This document shows positions 13,001-21,539 of a DNA stretch of 64,000 nt, one piece after another. Origin of the DNA: Heterodera schachtii (lineage: Eukaryota > Nematoda > Chromadorea > Rhabditida > Heteroderidae); the NCBI GenBank assembly GCA_023374025.1, contig SIJG01000086.1, forward strand, positions 406,652 to 470,651, given 5' to 3'. The position numbers and the translations under genes were made by a program. The stretch's first letter is position 1; each line of letters begins with the position of its first letter. The notes beneath the pieces are model-generated. The model had not been told where the DNA came from. It did no database searches and saw nothing but the letters and a program-made list of their open reading frames with translations.

Positions 13001-15125
13001 TTTATAGATAAAATGAAAATAATCCAAATTTATATTTTTATAGTTAATTTTTTTTAATTCAGATTATAAAAATTATTTTTCATGGCGTCATTGCGCGTTT
13101 TTGTAAATATATTAGAGGTTCCACTTTTCACGAAAAAATTTTTATTTTTATTTTTAATAAAGTAAAATACTATATAAAAAAAATTGTTAAATTTCCCAAT
13201 GTTTCTATTTGTATTCATTTTTAGATTTAAACTCTGAATTATATTTTTACAATTTTTTGTAGAATATTTCTTTAATTAATTTGTTGTGAAATTTGAGATG
13301 AATAATTTTATTTTTTTAAATTATTTAATCTGAGATATGATAAAATAATGATTTAGCTAATAATAGATGTAAGAAATTATTATTTTATGATATTTTATAA
13401 CAATATTAATGTGAAAAATATCAAATTTAGTAATTTTTCCAATAAAAATTACAATTTTTTATAATCACACACAAGCTTTATTCTATTTTTACTTGGTAAT
13501 TTAAAATAATTATCATAATATAACGCTAATTTATGTTTATTTGAATTTATTAATGTTGGAACGCAATCCATTTTTATTTTTGTATATTATAGTTTTTTTA
13601 AAGAATTAAAAAGTATTAAGAAATTTAGAAATTTTCTCTATAAAGAAATAAATAATCTCTTAAAAAATCTCAAGTACGCCATCCAAGTAAAATGATAAGT
13701 TTACTTGAGATAGAAACCGCCGGAATTTTTTTGTAGCACTTATTTTGTCCTGGAACTTTTTTTGCTGTTTCGACCCTTTTATAAGTACACAAGTTTTTGT
13801 TTAATTGATATTTTAGAAATTTTTATTATTTAAATTTTAGAAAATGATTTATTTACAAATGTTTTTATGTTCATTTTATCTTAGGTACTTTTAATAACGC
13901 TTTTATGATATTGTACAACTGAAATGAGAAATTATTAATTAAAAAATTTAAATAAATTTATGATTTCTTAAAGAATTTTGCCATCGATTTGGATGGACAG
14001 TGTATTTATTACATTTCTTAGATTACAATTGTCAAATTTCATTTTCTATAAATTTTGATTATTTTTTGTCAAAATTTAATTTTTAATACATTTCATATTT
14101 TAACCAAATTCTATTATTTGAGTTTTGCTTCATTCGGAATTTTTGGGCTTATATATATCAGAAATATATAATGCATTTGTAAAATAAGTTATATTCTCTA
14201 TATTCATAAAATTTATTCTTTTATATCATTCAGTTCATTTTTATATAAAAAATAACATTATTCATTACATATGGCGAAAAATATTTATTTATTATACATT
14301 TAGTTATTTATCGCGATATTTTTTCTTTGTTATGTTTAATTTGTTTTTTTTTAACTTTTCCTCATATATAAGTCATCAAGGACTATAATTATGAGGACCA
14401 TTCGGAGTTATAGCGATTGGGTTGCTTCTTGCTTATTGTTGCAAAAATAATTTACTCGTATTTGTTTTATGGTCGAAACTTATTGTTTTGAGTATAACTT
14501 TTTTTTATAGTTAATTCTTCAATTTTTTATTTTGATACTCATGGAATTGTGCCTTTATATGTATTGAGAATAATTCTATTATCTATTTTCTTTTTATTGT
14601 TGTTAAATCAACAGATACGCATTTTCTATCACTGTTTACATATAATTTCTTTTCTCTGTCTTTCTTAAATTCGCCTGTCTTTTTTTAATTTCAAAGTCAA
14701 ATTTAAATCACTCTTTCTTTATCATTTAACTATCCTTTTGTTTTTATATCTATTATTATATATATTTTTTAATAATTTTATTTAAAATTTTATTTTTCAA
14801 AAGATTTTTTATAAATTTTCAAAAATTTAGAAAAAATTCTAAAAGGCCCAAAATATACATCATATATGTATAAAAAATTCAGAAATATGTAAATAATGTC
14901 TCATCTTTTGTTCGAAAGCAAAAAAAAAAGGTTTTGCCTACTATTTAGACCACAGGAATAAACATGTATTTACATAAAATTGTCAGCCCTATGGGTGAGC
15001 AATAGGAATTTTATTTGATTAACAAAGGTAGAATTTATTTTACTATTAAAGTAGTTTATCCATAACAATGAATCTAATTAGTTATTTAATTTTTGGCTGT
15101 ATTTAATTTATTTACATTCATTATT
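10061..15125. other. AT-rich part of duplication copy B
   Basis: Same content as copy A: AT-rich DNA with the three exon-like islands at about 10728-10847, 11508-11605 and 12764-12819, and no other supportable gene. The differences from copy A that I noticed are T to G near 10970, one T in a poly-T run near 12860, a cluster near 13683-13740, and TATATA for TTTTTT near 14762. Confidence 0.6.
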
Positions 15126-17139
15126 TTAGTAAAACGTGTAATAATAATAACAAAAAGGCATTGTTCGTCCCCCTGCATAAGCATCCCTCGGATTTATTGG
15201 CCCCTTATCCGGCACAGCGTCAAAGAACCTCTTCATCTCCCTATTTTTTTTCAAGTTCTCTTTCACATCGCATTCCTAAATTTCTTCAATTATTAATAAA
15301 TTTGAAATTGGCACACCCAAACTTCCTCCACCGAGAAGTTTTTGCATTTTTCCCTCAAAAACTCCATTCGTGTCTCAGTTCGTCGGAAATTTTCTTCCAT
15401 AGAACGCCCATTTGGTCCTATGGTCCAGGGCAAAAAACAATTTGGACATCCATGAAACGCACATCCCTTTAGCAAAAAATAAAATAGTGAAGAAAAGAAA
15501 ATTCTGTCTACCTGAAATTCAATGATTTTTTTCTCAGCCCCGATGATACAATCCACTTTTAATCCCCCCCATTTCCACTTCACCCCCATTGCAAGCGTGT
15601 CTAAATCTCACTCTTTTGCTTTGAGCCCACCATTTAAAAAATTTTACAGCAATTTTATTCTGATTCTCAGCTCTCTCATAACCGCCTTCCGGAATAATTG
15701 GGAGATGATTTTCTCTCAAAAATTTTGTTCGAAAAATTCACATCACAACCCCCGCAATTGTGACACTGTCCTTCAACACATCCATCCCATCAGTAATCTC
15801 CAAAAACAAATGCTGAAACTTCAAAATTGCCTCCATCAAAATTTCGACGTCATTTTCGCAATAAACCTTGAGCTGCTCTCCTAAAATTCAATTTTAAATG
15901 GAAAACAGATTTTCTCTAACCTAGCTCAAATTCAGTTCTATAATTTTCATGGTGCCATTTTTCCAATTTAGCACATTCCTCCTCCTTCATATTGTCCGGA
16001 CAATAATCTTCAAGGGGTGGCAGGTGTGCAATTTCTTTCCAAAGTTCACATTTTTGTTGTACTTATGAGGGAAGTACAACTTTGCTAAGGTCTTCAAACC
16101 CAAAGTCTTTGGAAGATCTGCCAACTTGTTTTGGCTGAGCAGTCAGAAATCCCGAAAATACACACCACGCGCTTTCATTTGATAAATCTTCAGGTCTGCC
16201 ATCATCAACTCGGTTTCGACCCCTCTTTCCGTCAGCTCTTTTAACACAAAATGCGAGTCGAACCTTCCAGCATAATGGGCAAAAGCGACCGTTTCAAATC
16301 GTTTAAATCCCAAAATCCAATCAACAAATTCGCTCATCGGTTCAAACCCATCTGCTACAAACCAAGTGATCATCCGCGGACCGCTACAAATTTCGCATTC
16401 CCTCTCTTCTCCCACACAAACACTACAAGTATGCGCGGCACTAACAAGATTTGGTTTGTGTTCGCCCCCTTCAACCGTCGTCTCAAGGTCATAAGCCACA
16501 ATTCGGTATGCTTTCTGCTGTCGGAGTTTGATTTTTTTAATGAAACATTGCCGACCCGGATGATAGACTTTACAAATTCTACAGAATTTCTCCCCGTACG
16601 TGTGTTTGTTTCGCGTATTGTGTGTTTCCCCACATTTGTTGCATTTCTTGTACTCCCTACAAGCTGTCTTTTTGTGGGACTCAAAACAATCATTGTTGTA
16701 GAAATTCCGATTGCATTCTCCACAGTGTATCGCCTCACAAGCATCCAAACAGGGAAACCCGAACCCCATCCGGCAACACTTTTTGCAGCGCTCCCTACAT
16801 TCCATTCGGTGGCGGTCAGGTCGATCGAATGTCACCTCACAGCTTACACAAAAATTTTTGACGGCGAAAAATTGAGTAACAGATTTTAAACCATCCCAAT
16901 GTTCGCCTACTCTTATCACACAAACTTCGTTTTTTCTTACTCCTTTCCCTTTGAAAATTGGTCTAAGTCCGGTTTTCTAAATAAAGCAATCACAGAAAGT
17001 TTAGGAGATGTTCGTTTACCATATCAAACGCAACGATACGAAACATTTCTGGAAATCCCTTGTCCCAAAAATTTTGCACAACTTCTAGGTGTTTAAGCCC
17101 AAAAGTTTTCTCCTGTGTGTTTATCCCAGCCTTTTTCAT
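15126..17139 (-). pseudogene. Polinton/Maverick-type polB, broken and 3'-truncated (copy B)
   Basis: Copy B of the polymerase remnant. Exons 17139-17020, 16976-15921, 15880-15512, 15466-15317 and 15275-15126 correspond one to one with copy A. It shares the frame changes and the internal TGA of copy A, so that decay predates the duplication or is a shared consensus error. It also has its own nonsense change: TGG to TGA at 16143-16145, right after the exo II region (GVYFRDF then stop). A Cys to Tyr change alters one presumed zinc ligand (HTCGEKFC to HTYGEKFC), and a Ser to Phe change lies near the VADGFE segment. This copy has further decayed and cannot encode a polymerase. Confidence 0.85.
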
Positions 17140-17371
17140 CAAAAAAAAATGCTAATTTGTGTTGTTTTTTCCCTGTTTGCATGATATAGCGGAATTTATC
17201 ACGAGAAATTTCGTGTCCAATCGTTTGATAAAGCTTAGCAAACTCAAGTGCATAAAATATACCTAAATATTTTCGTAAATTGAGTTTCATTTTCTTCTCA
17301 CTAAATTTCCCCATAGGTGCAGGAATACGCCCTAATTCTTTGACATCAGCAAAAAAAGATGAGTTAAACAT
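17093..17371 (-). pseudogene. N-terminal ORF of, or just upstream of, polB (copy B)
   Basis: Identical in translation to the 92-codon ORF at 9779-10057. Here its native upstream sequence is preserved: an in-frame TAA lies four codons above the ATG, so ATG 17371 is a plausible real start. The same A-run frame break follows. Confidence 0.5.
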
Positions 17372-17482
17372 TAAGCGACGTTAAAAGCTTTGATATTTGA
17401 AATGGAAAGGTTAAAGCAGAAAAAATGTACATGGCTTAAACCAAGTTTTTTCATGACACATTTTAGCAAAAAATTTATTTAA

Positions 17483-17647
17483 TTAATAAGGCGGTGGGTA
17501 TTCTGGAAAATCATCAAATTCTTCTGGTTCTCCTTCTTTTGTCCAATAATACCATGCTGCACAAAAAACAAAGAGCACCAGCGAAACCAGCAAACACAAC
17601 ATGAGAAGAAAGGATAAACCCATAAGGAAAATGAGAAATTCTGACAT
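17483..17647 (-). CDS. 54-aa single-pass membrane protein with C-terminal PPPY
   Basis: ATG at 17647 to TAA at 17483-17485. The protein starts MSEFLIFLMGLSFLLM, continues as one uninterrupted hydrophobic segment to about residue 31 (Leu/Val/Phe/Cys), then AWYYWTKEGEPEEF and an acidic tail ending DDFPEYPPPY. It is too short for a normal ORF cutoff, but its layout (one membrane helix, then a short acidic tail with a terminal PPxY) is unlikely by chance. PPxY is a known ligand of NEDD4-type WW domains and a late-budding motif of many viruses; whether it works that way here is inference. It lies 112 bp upstream of the polB N-terminal ORF on the same strand. Possibly an element-encoded membrane or egress protein. 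Family unknown. Confidence 0.6.
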   Translation of the reverse strand: MSEFLIFLMGLSFLLMLCLLVSLVLFVFCAAWYYWTKEGEPEEFDDFPEYPPPY

Positions 17648-17724
17648 TTTTGCTGAAAACTAATTAAAAACGCATTAAGAATTAACAATAAAATAGCATA
17701 AAACCACTAAAAACTAAAAACCAA

Positions 17725-17944
17725 TTATTGCACATTTAATTCATTGTGACTTTCAAAAACCAAACGAGATATTTTTAACAGATTTTTCCATTCTTGTTTC
17801 TGTGACATCAACGAATTGAAAGTCCCTCTGAGACGCTTTTGAGCCCACGACGACCTGAGATGATTGCTCAAGAAGACTGTAGACAATTTTGAGGAGGGGA
17901 AGGCTTTCAATTATTTCAAACATTAGCTCAGGGGGCAGTGACAT
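17725..17944 (-). pseudogene. F-box-like ORF with a frame break
   Basis: ATG 17944 opens MSLPPELMFEIIESLPLLKI, a good match in pattern to the start of an F-box (LPxEL, then EIxxxLP), the SKP1-binding module of SCF ubiquitin ligases. That frame runs to a TGA at 17753. In the overlapping frame, from about 17850, WAQKRLRGTFNSLMSQKQEW and onwards to TAA at 17725 looks more protein-like. The switch point lies in CAGGTCGTCGTGGG (about 17846-17857), suggesting a one-base indel. Same strand and tight spacing as its neighbours. It could be a Polinton accessory gene or a captured host gene. Moderately sure of the F-box call, less of its integrity. Confidence 0.45.
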
Positions 17945-18207
17945 TATTAGCTAAAAAAGACACGGTGACATTCTCTTACAATAGGGGCACAGAAACACAA
18001 AACCGAAAACGAATAAATTACAAAAAGAAAAACAAATCCAATTACTTTTTCATTATTTTCTTTCTGATTAATTTCTGTGTCGTTTAACATTTTCCTAAAA
18101 CTTAATTCTGTCACTTAAATTTTTAGGAATCAGGGAATGTTCTCAACCCTTTACATAAAACGATCAATCAACAAAAAATTTATTAACAAATGCATTCTGT
18201 TTTCTCA

Positions 18208-19431
18208 TTAATGTGGGGGTGAGCGGGGGTCAATTGGTCTCCCAATCCATTGTTGTCTTGGCCAACGGATCATTTGCTGTGGATTTTGCCCCAACGGATT
18301 GACAATTGGAGGCGCCTAAATAAATTCACGATGATGATTTTGGGTGTTTTGAAAGTTCCGAACTAGAAGAGCTTCGTTCAGTGCGGCATTTCTTTGTGCG
18401 ACGGGCGGGACGCGAACGATGACAGGTGGAAAATGCCATGGTTGGGGCGGCACAAGATGAGCCTAAATTTCTCCTGTCTTAGAAAAAACTGCGGGTTTAG
18501 GACCTGATGGGGCAGCGGAAGAGGTAGGCCGTTGACTGGATGATGATGATGTTGAACAGGCACAACATGACGCAACATTGCTTGCCCCTAAGAACTCAAA
18601 GCGGTGAAATTTGGGTCAAAAGAAGGCGAAAAGGTCATGAGTTTTGACCTGATGGGGCCGCGGAAGTGGTAGGCCGTTGATTGGATGATGGTGCTGTTGA
18701 ACAGGCACAACATGACGCAACATTGGTTGCCCCTAAAAACTCAAAGCGGTGAAATTTGGGTCAAAAGAAGGCGAAAAGGTCATGAGTTTTGACCTGATGG
18801 GGCCGCGGAAGTGGTAGGCCGTTGATTGGATGATGGTGATGTTGAACAGGCACAACATGACGCAACATTGGTTGCCCCTAGAAACTCAAAGCGGTGAAAT
18901 TTTGGCAAAGTAACATCAACAAGAATTCAGCTTCTGACCTGGGGGGGGGCAGCGCAAGTGGCGGAACATTCACAATTGGAAACCGGATGGGGTGTTGCGG
19001 GGCATAGAGGGCATTGTATGGCATTGGTGGCCCCTAAGAACCAAAACTTTAGAAATTTTGGCAAAGTAACATCAAAAAGCATTCAGCTTCCGACCTGGGG
19101 GGGGCAGCGCAAGTGGCGGAACATTCACAATTGCCACAACAGGAATTGGTAGTCCAACGATTGGCCTCGGAGTTGGCGCTCGGAGTCTTTTGGGAGATGA
19201 TGGTGGAGTTGGGTCACGTCGGCTGCGTTGCAAGTTGTGCCATTCTTTGCGCCATTTCCTTCAAAACTGATTGATAAACACATTTAAAGAAATGGTTTAC
19301 AAAAAATCAGAAACAGCCTCTTTGTTGAATGGCCTTTGGTGTGAGGTTTGGGACGGATCGAACATTTGGCCGTAGTGTTTTTTAAAGTCAAAAACCAATG
19401 CGTTATAATACGCGGAATAGTCGAAATCCAT
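18208..19431 (-). CDS. proline-rich protein gene with tandemly multiplied exons
   Basis: Eight exons can be joined into one open frame of 282 codons: 19431-19301, 19258-19095, 19033-18939, 18877-18794, 18732-18649, 18587-18504, 18462-18364, 18315-18208. All introns are GT-AG and 41-61 bp. Exon 1 encodes MDFDYSAYYNALVFDFKKHY, an acidic/aromatic start. Exon 2 is basic then Pro-rich (KWRKEWHNLQRSRRDPTPP, ending PIVGLPIPVV). Exons 4-6 are three near-identical 84-bp phase-0 exons (GQPMLRHVVPVQ, a His run, PINGLPLPRPHQ), each with a near-identical 61-bp intron. Exons 7-8 end RPIDPRSPPH. The C-runs at the 3' ends of exons 2 and 3 (8 and 9 C) shift the frame into and then back out of exon 3. No family recognised; possibly a structural or disordered element protein, or a secreted repeat protein, though no signal peptide is seen. 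Confidence 0.65.
18504..19100 (-). repeat. tandem exon-plus-intron array (145-156-bp units)
   Basis: GACCTG-anchored units begin at 18501, 18646, 18791, 18936 and 19092, giving periods of 145, 145, 145 and 156. Each unit is exactly one exon (84 or 95 bp) plus one 61-bp intron of the proline-rich gene. The splice sites were therefore copied together with the coding segment. The three central units are nearly identical; the outer two are diverged. Confidence 0.85.
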
Positions 19432-20122
19432 TCAATTTGGTCACCAAAGAAATTTGAAGAATGAGCGTGGAAATGAATAGAGCTGCATTACCCCGCTTAA
19501 GTTTGCTCCTCCCTTTGCCGTGCCATCGCGATTGGCTCCTCCCTCAGCTCGGCTGCAATTGGCTCCAGCCTCAGCCCGCCACGGACAGCACACAAAATAT
19601 GAATGATTGATGGGGAAATTTGAATATGCCTATCTTTCTGTGCCATCCCTTCACCCTCCCCCATCAGCGCACTGCAGAGAGTGGGCAAAAGAAATTTTTT
19701 TCTCAATTTCGTTAAATGATTGATGGGAAAATTTGAATATGCCTTTGCATTTCGGTGCGCTTCTCCCTTGCCAGACACCACTCCGTTATTGCCCACTGCA
19801 TGGGGAGGGCAGAAATGGACTGAAAGAAAATGAAATTTCCTCGCAAGTTTAGTTTTGATTGACAGTTAACTGTCATAAGAAAGAAGAAAATTTGAAGGAC
19901 CAAACGGAATTGTCATAAAAATTCAAATGCGAAGGCCGAAAGAATTGCGATTGCAAAAAACTAAAAATAGGAAAGACAGATAAAAAATTTTTGCGTTTGT
20001 GCACAATTTACGTTGTACAAAAAACGAATGAGAGCAAAAAATTTTGAGCGTTTGTGCACAAATTATGTTGGGCAAAAAAATGGTAACTGAGCAAAAACTT
20101 TGTTCGTTTGTGAGCTAACCAA
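19432..20122. promoter_or_regulatory. divergent intergenic promoter region
   Basis: This lies between the minus-strand proline-rich gene (ATG 19431) and the plus-strand genes. Two CCAAT boxes face the minus gene (ATTGG at 19531-19535 and 19558-19562). A direct repeat of about 113 bp (from 19603 and from 19716) shares TGATTGATGGG and ATTTGAATATGCC. Three 55-56-bp tandem units lie at about 19985-20120, each with CGTTTGTG (positions 19994, 20049, 20105) and, in the first two, GCACAAATTA-like sequence. The repeats look like upstream regulatory modules; binding factors are unknown. Confidence 0.45.
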
Positions 20123-20192
20123 ATGAGCATTAGTTTTTGTGTAAAAACATGTTTTTGGGAGCATTTTGATTTCGGCTTGCATTTTGCGGGGC

Positions 20193-20199
20193 TATTTAA
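20193..20199 (+). promoter_or_regulatory. TATTTAA box of the CAG-repeat gene
   Basis: GGGCTATTTAAGGCGG lies 42 bp before ATG 20235. The same CTATTTAAG core precedes the next plus-strand gene at a similar distance, so it is probably the core promoter element. Confidence 0.5.
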
Positions 20200-20234
20200 G
20201 GCGGTAGAAAATTGGTATTACACATTCGAGCAAA

Positions 20235-20340
20235 ATGGACGTAACTCTTCCCGTCAGCAACTCAGCAGGTTAATGGATCGGAGAAGAACGGAGGGATCGT
20301 GTTGTGCTCTATGCGCCGTAGAGGACGCGTGGTATGTGCA

Positions 20341-20371
<31 letters not shown>

Positions 20372-20567
20372 CAACAACAGCAAAATGAGGTGCAGGAGCA
20401 GCAGCAGCAACCTCAGCTTGTCCGGCGAACAGGCGCAGGATGGACGCGGTTTCCTGCACTCGAGGGCGTTGGAGCTTGTGAGACAAAACCAATGGGAATA
20501 TGATGAGAATCATTTCCGGAAGTTTTTCAAGGCAATGAAAATTTTTCTATGTGTTTTGATGATTTGA
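20235..20567 (+). CDS. CAG/CAA-repeat gene (poly-Gln or poly-Ser/Asn), spliced
   Basis: ATG 20235 starts MDVTLPVSNSA and meets a stop unless spliced. Two GT-AG options use the acceptor GCCGTAG ending at 20325: donor GTTAAT (53-bp intron) enters the frame that reads the CAG/CAA tract as a poly-Gln run and ends at 20503; donor GTCAGC (69 bp) enters the frame that reads it as Ser then Asn runs and ends at 20567. I favour the second, because its tail (ALELVRQNQWEYDENHFRKF) looks like a charged amphipathic helix and the donor resembles those of the neighbouring proline-rich gene. The tract (about 20338-20382) is a pure trinucleotide repeat and may vary in length. Function unknown; low-complexity runs of this kind are common in nuclear regulators. 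Confidence 0.4.
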
Positions 20568-20573
20568 ATTTTT

Positions 20574-20609
20574 CATTTAAGAGCAAAAAACTGTTGCTCT
20601 TTTCAAATG
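20574..20609 (+). terminator. hairpin after the CAG-repeat gene
   Basis: CATTT plus AAGAGCAA (20579-20586) pairs with TTGCTCTT (20594-20601) and AAATG beyond it. This small inverted repeat lies just past the stop of the upstream gene and before the promoter of the chromodomain gene. It could act in 3'-end formation, but no consensus poly-A signal was seen beside it. Confidence 0.25.
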
Positions 20610-20662
20610 AAAACGTTGATGAATAATGTTTGTGACGGGAAAAAAGTCCTATGGGTTGCTCC

Positions 20663-20669
20663 TATTTAA
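20663..20669 (+). promoter_or_regulatory. TATTTAA box of the chromodomain gene
   Basis: CTCCTATTTAAGTAGC sits 37 bp before ATG 20700, matching the CTATTTAAG core upstream of the preceding gene. It supports a shared promoter type for this gene block. Confidence 0.5.
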
Positions 20670-20699
20670 GTAGCTTTTCTACCCTTCCCACTATCAAAA

Positions 20700-21539
20700 A
20701 TGGAACTTGAACAATCTTATGAACTGCCTGTTCATCCCGACGACGATTCTCTTCAGTCAGCTGTATCTCCGACCAACTCTTTGCCAACAGAAACCGTCCC
20801 CTTTGGTCCCGATGTCAACGAAGTGCCGGAATTGGGCCCCAACCCACACGACCAGGTAGTGGAGGTGGTAGAAGACGCGGTTTCGGCTGCGTATTCTTCT
20901 GACCACAAATTTGAGGTCGAAAGAATATGTGGCCAAAAGCGCGTCAACGGCCACCAACACTACCTGGTTAAGTGGGTTGGGTTTGCCAAGGACCCCAACG
21001 ATTGGATACCTGTTGGGGATTTGGTATCTGATTTTCTAAATCCTTTTTCTTCATCCCCACCCCCCATTCAGAACTGTGAAGAGGCCATAAATGATTACTG
21101 GCAGCGATATCGCGAAGGCAAAGAGTACAGAGAGCGGAAGAAAGATGAAAAGATGAAAAAGACGGGGCAGCGGAAGAGAAAAGTGGCGGAAATGGTTTCG
21201 ACCGCGGGAGAAAACGAGCAAAAGGAGGAACAGCAAGAAAAGAATGAAGCGGAGAAAGGATTGCAGCAACAGCCCCCGGTTAATGCCGAGACTAAGCCCC
21301 AGCAAGGCAAATTGGCAAATGAAAAGAAAGCAGAGACCATGGAAAAAACAGATGGGATGGGAAAAACAGAGGAAGCGAAAGAAGGCCCGGAGAAATTGTT
21401 AAGAAGCATGCTTTCAAAAAGCGGACAAATTCCGCCGGCCAACGCCCCACTTCCCCTACCTCGCTGGGTGAGGGGTTGTGGGGCGTTTAAAAGAAAATAT
21501 AAGAAAATTTATGATGAAATGTTTAAAATAAAAAATTAG
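20700..21539 (+). CDS. chromodomain protein with a basic/acidic tail
   Basis: ATG 20700 to TAG 21537-21539. A chromodomain occupies about residues 70-118: FEVERICGQKRVNGHQHYLV, then KWVGF, DWIPVGDL and CEEAINDYW. The aromatic-cage positions of methyl-lysine readers are kept as F, W and F. A 48-bp stopless, frame-preserving GT-AG intron (21024-21071, GTATCTG to CATTCAG) interrupts the domain; removing it restores the usual spacing WIPVGDLNCEEAI, so the real product is 263 aa rather than 279. The N-terminus is acidic. After the domain comes a Lys/Arg-rich stretch (GQRKRK, a likely nuclear signal), a Glu/Lys/Gln-rich linker and a basic C-terminus (FKRKYKKIYDEMFKIKN). Chromodomains often sit on Polinton and Ty3-type integrases to steer insertion into heterochromatin; no integrase core is present here, so this is a stand-alone reader, or a host HP1-like gene. 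Confidence 0.75.
   Translation: MELEQSYELPVHPDDDSLQSAVSPTNSLPTETVPFGPDVNEVPELGPNPHDQVVEVVEDAVSAAYSSDHKFEVERICGQKRVNGHQHYLVKWVGFAKDPNDWIPVGDLVSDFLNPFSSSPPPIQNCEEAINDYWQRYREGKEYRERKKDEKMKKTGQRKRKVAEMVSTAGENEQKEEQQEKNEAEKGLQQQPPVNAETKPQQGKLANEKKAETMEKTDGMGKTEEAKEGPEKLLRSMLSKSGQIPPANAPLPLPRWVRGCGAFKRKYKKIYDEMFKIKN
21024..21071 (+). other. frame-preserving intron in the chromodomain gene
   Basis: GTATCTGATT donor and a pyrimidine-rich tract ending CCCATTCAG. Its length is a multiple of three with no stop, so retention would insert 16 residues into the middle of the chromodomain fold. Confidence 0.7.

Larger units (their letters stand above)
10061..17374 (+). repeat. 7.3-kb direct tandem duplication, copy B
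   Basis: Second copy of the 2748-10060 unit. It is almost identical over the AT-rich 5 kb, with a small cluster of changes near 13683-13740, and carries about a dozen point differences in the polB part. Unlike copy A, its right end continues into the unduplicated gene block (GCGACGTTAAAAGC after the shared TTAA). Copy B is therefore the one that keeps polB in its original upstream context. Confidence 0.97.

Noticed and set aside
18378..18578. 66-aa minus-strand ORF with a His run
   Set aside because: It reads exon 6, intron 6 and part of exon 7 of the proline-rich gene without splicing; after the intron it is in the wrong frame.
18501..19240. CRISPR-like regular repeats
   Set aside because: The 145-bp units contain exon and intron copies of a eukaryotic gene; there are no short constant repeats with unique spacers.
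20123..20503. 126-aa ORF starting at 20123 through the CAG tract
   Set aside because: Its first 35 codons cover the TATTTAA promoter box and lack coding character; the spliced gene from ATG 20235 explains the region better.
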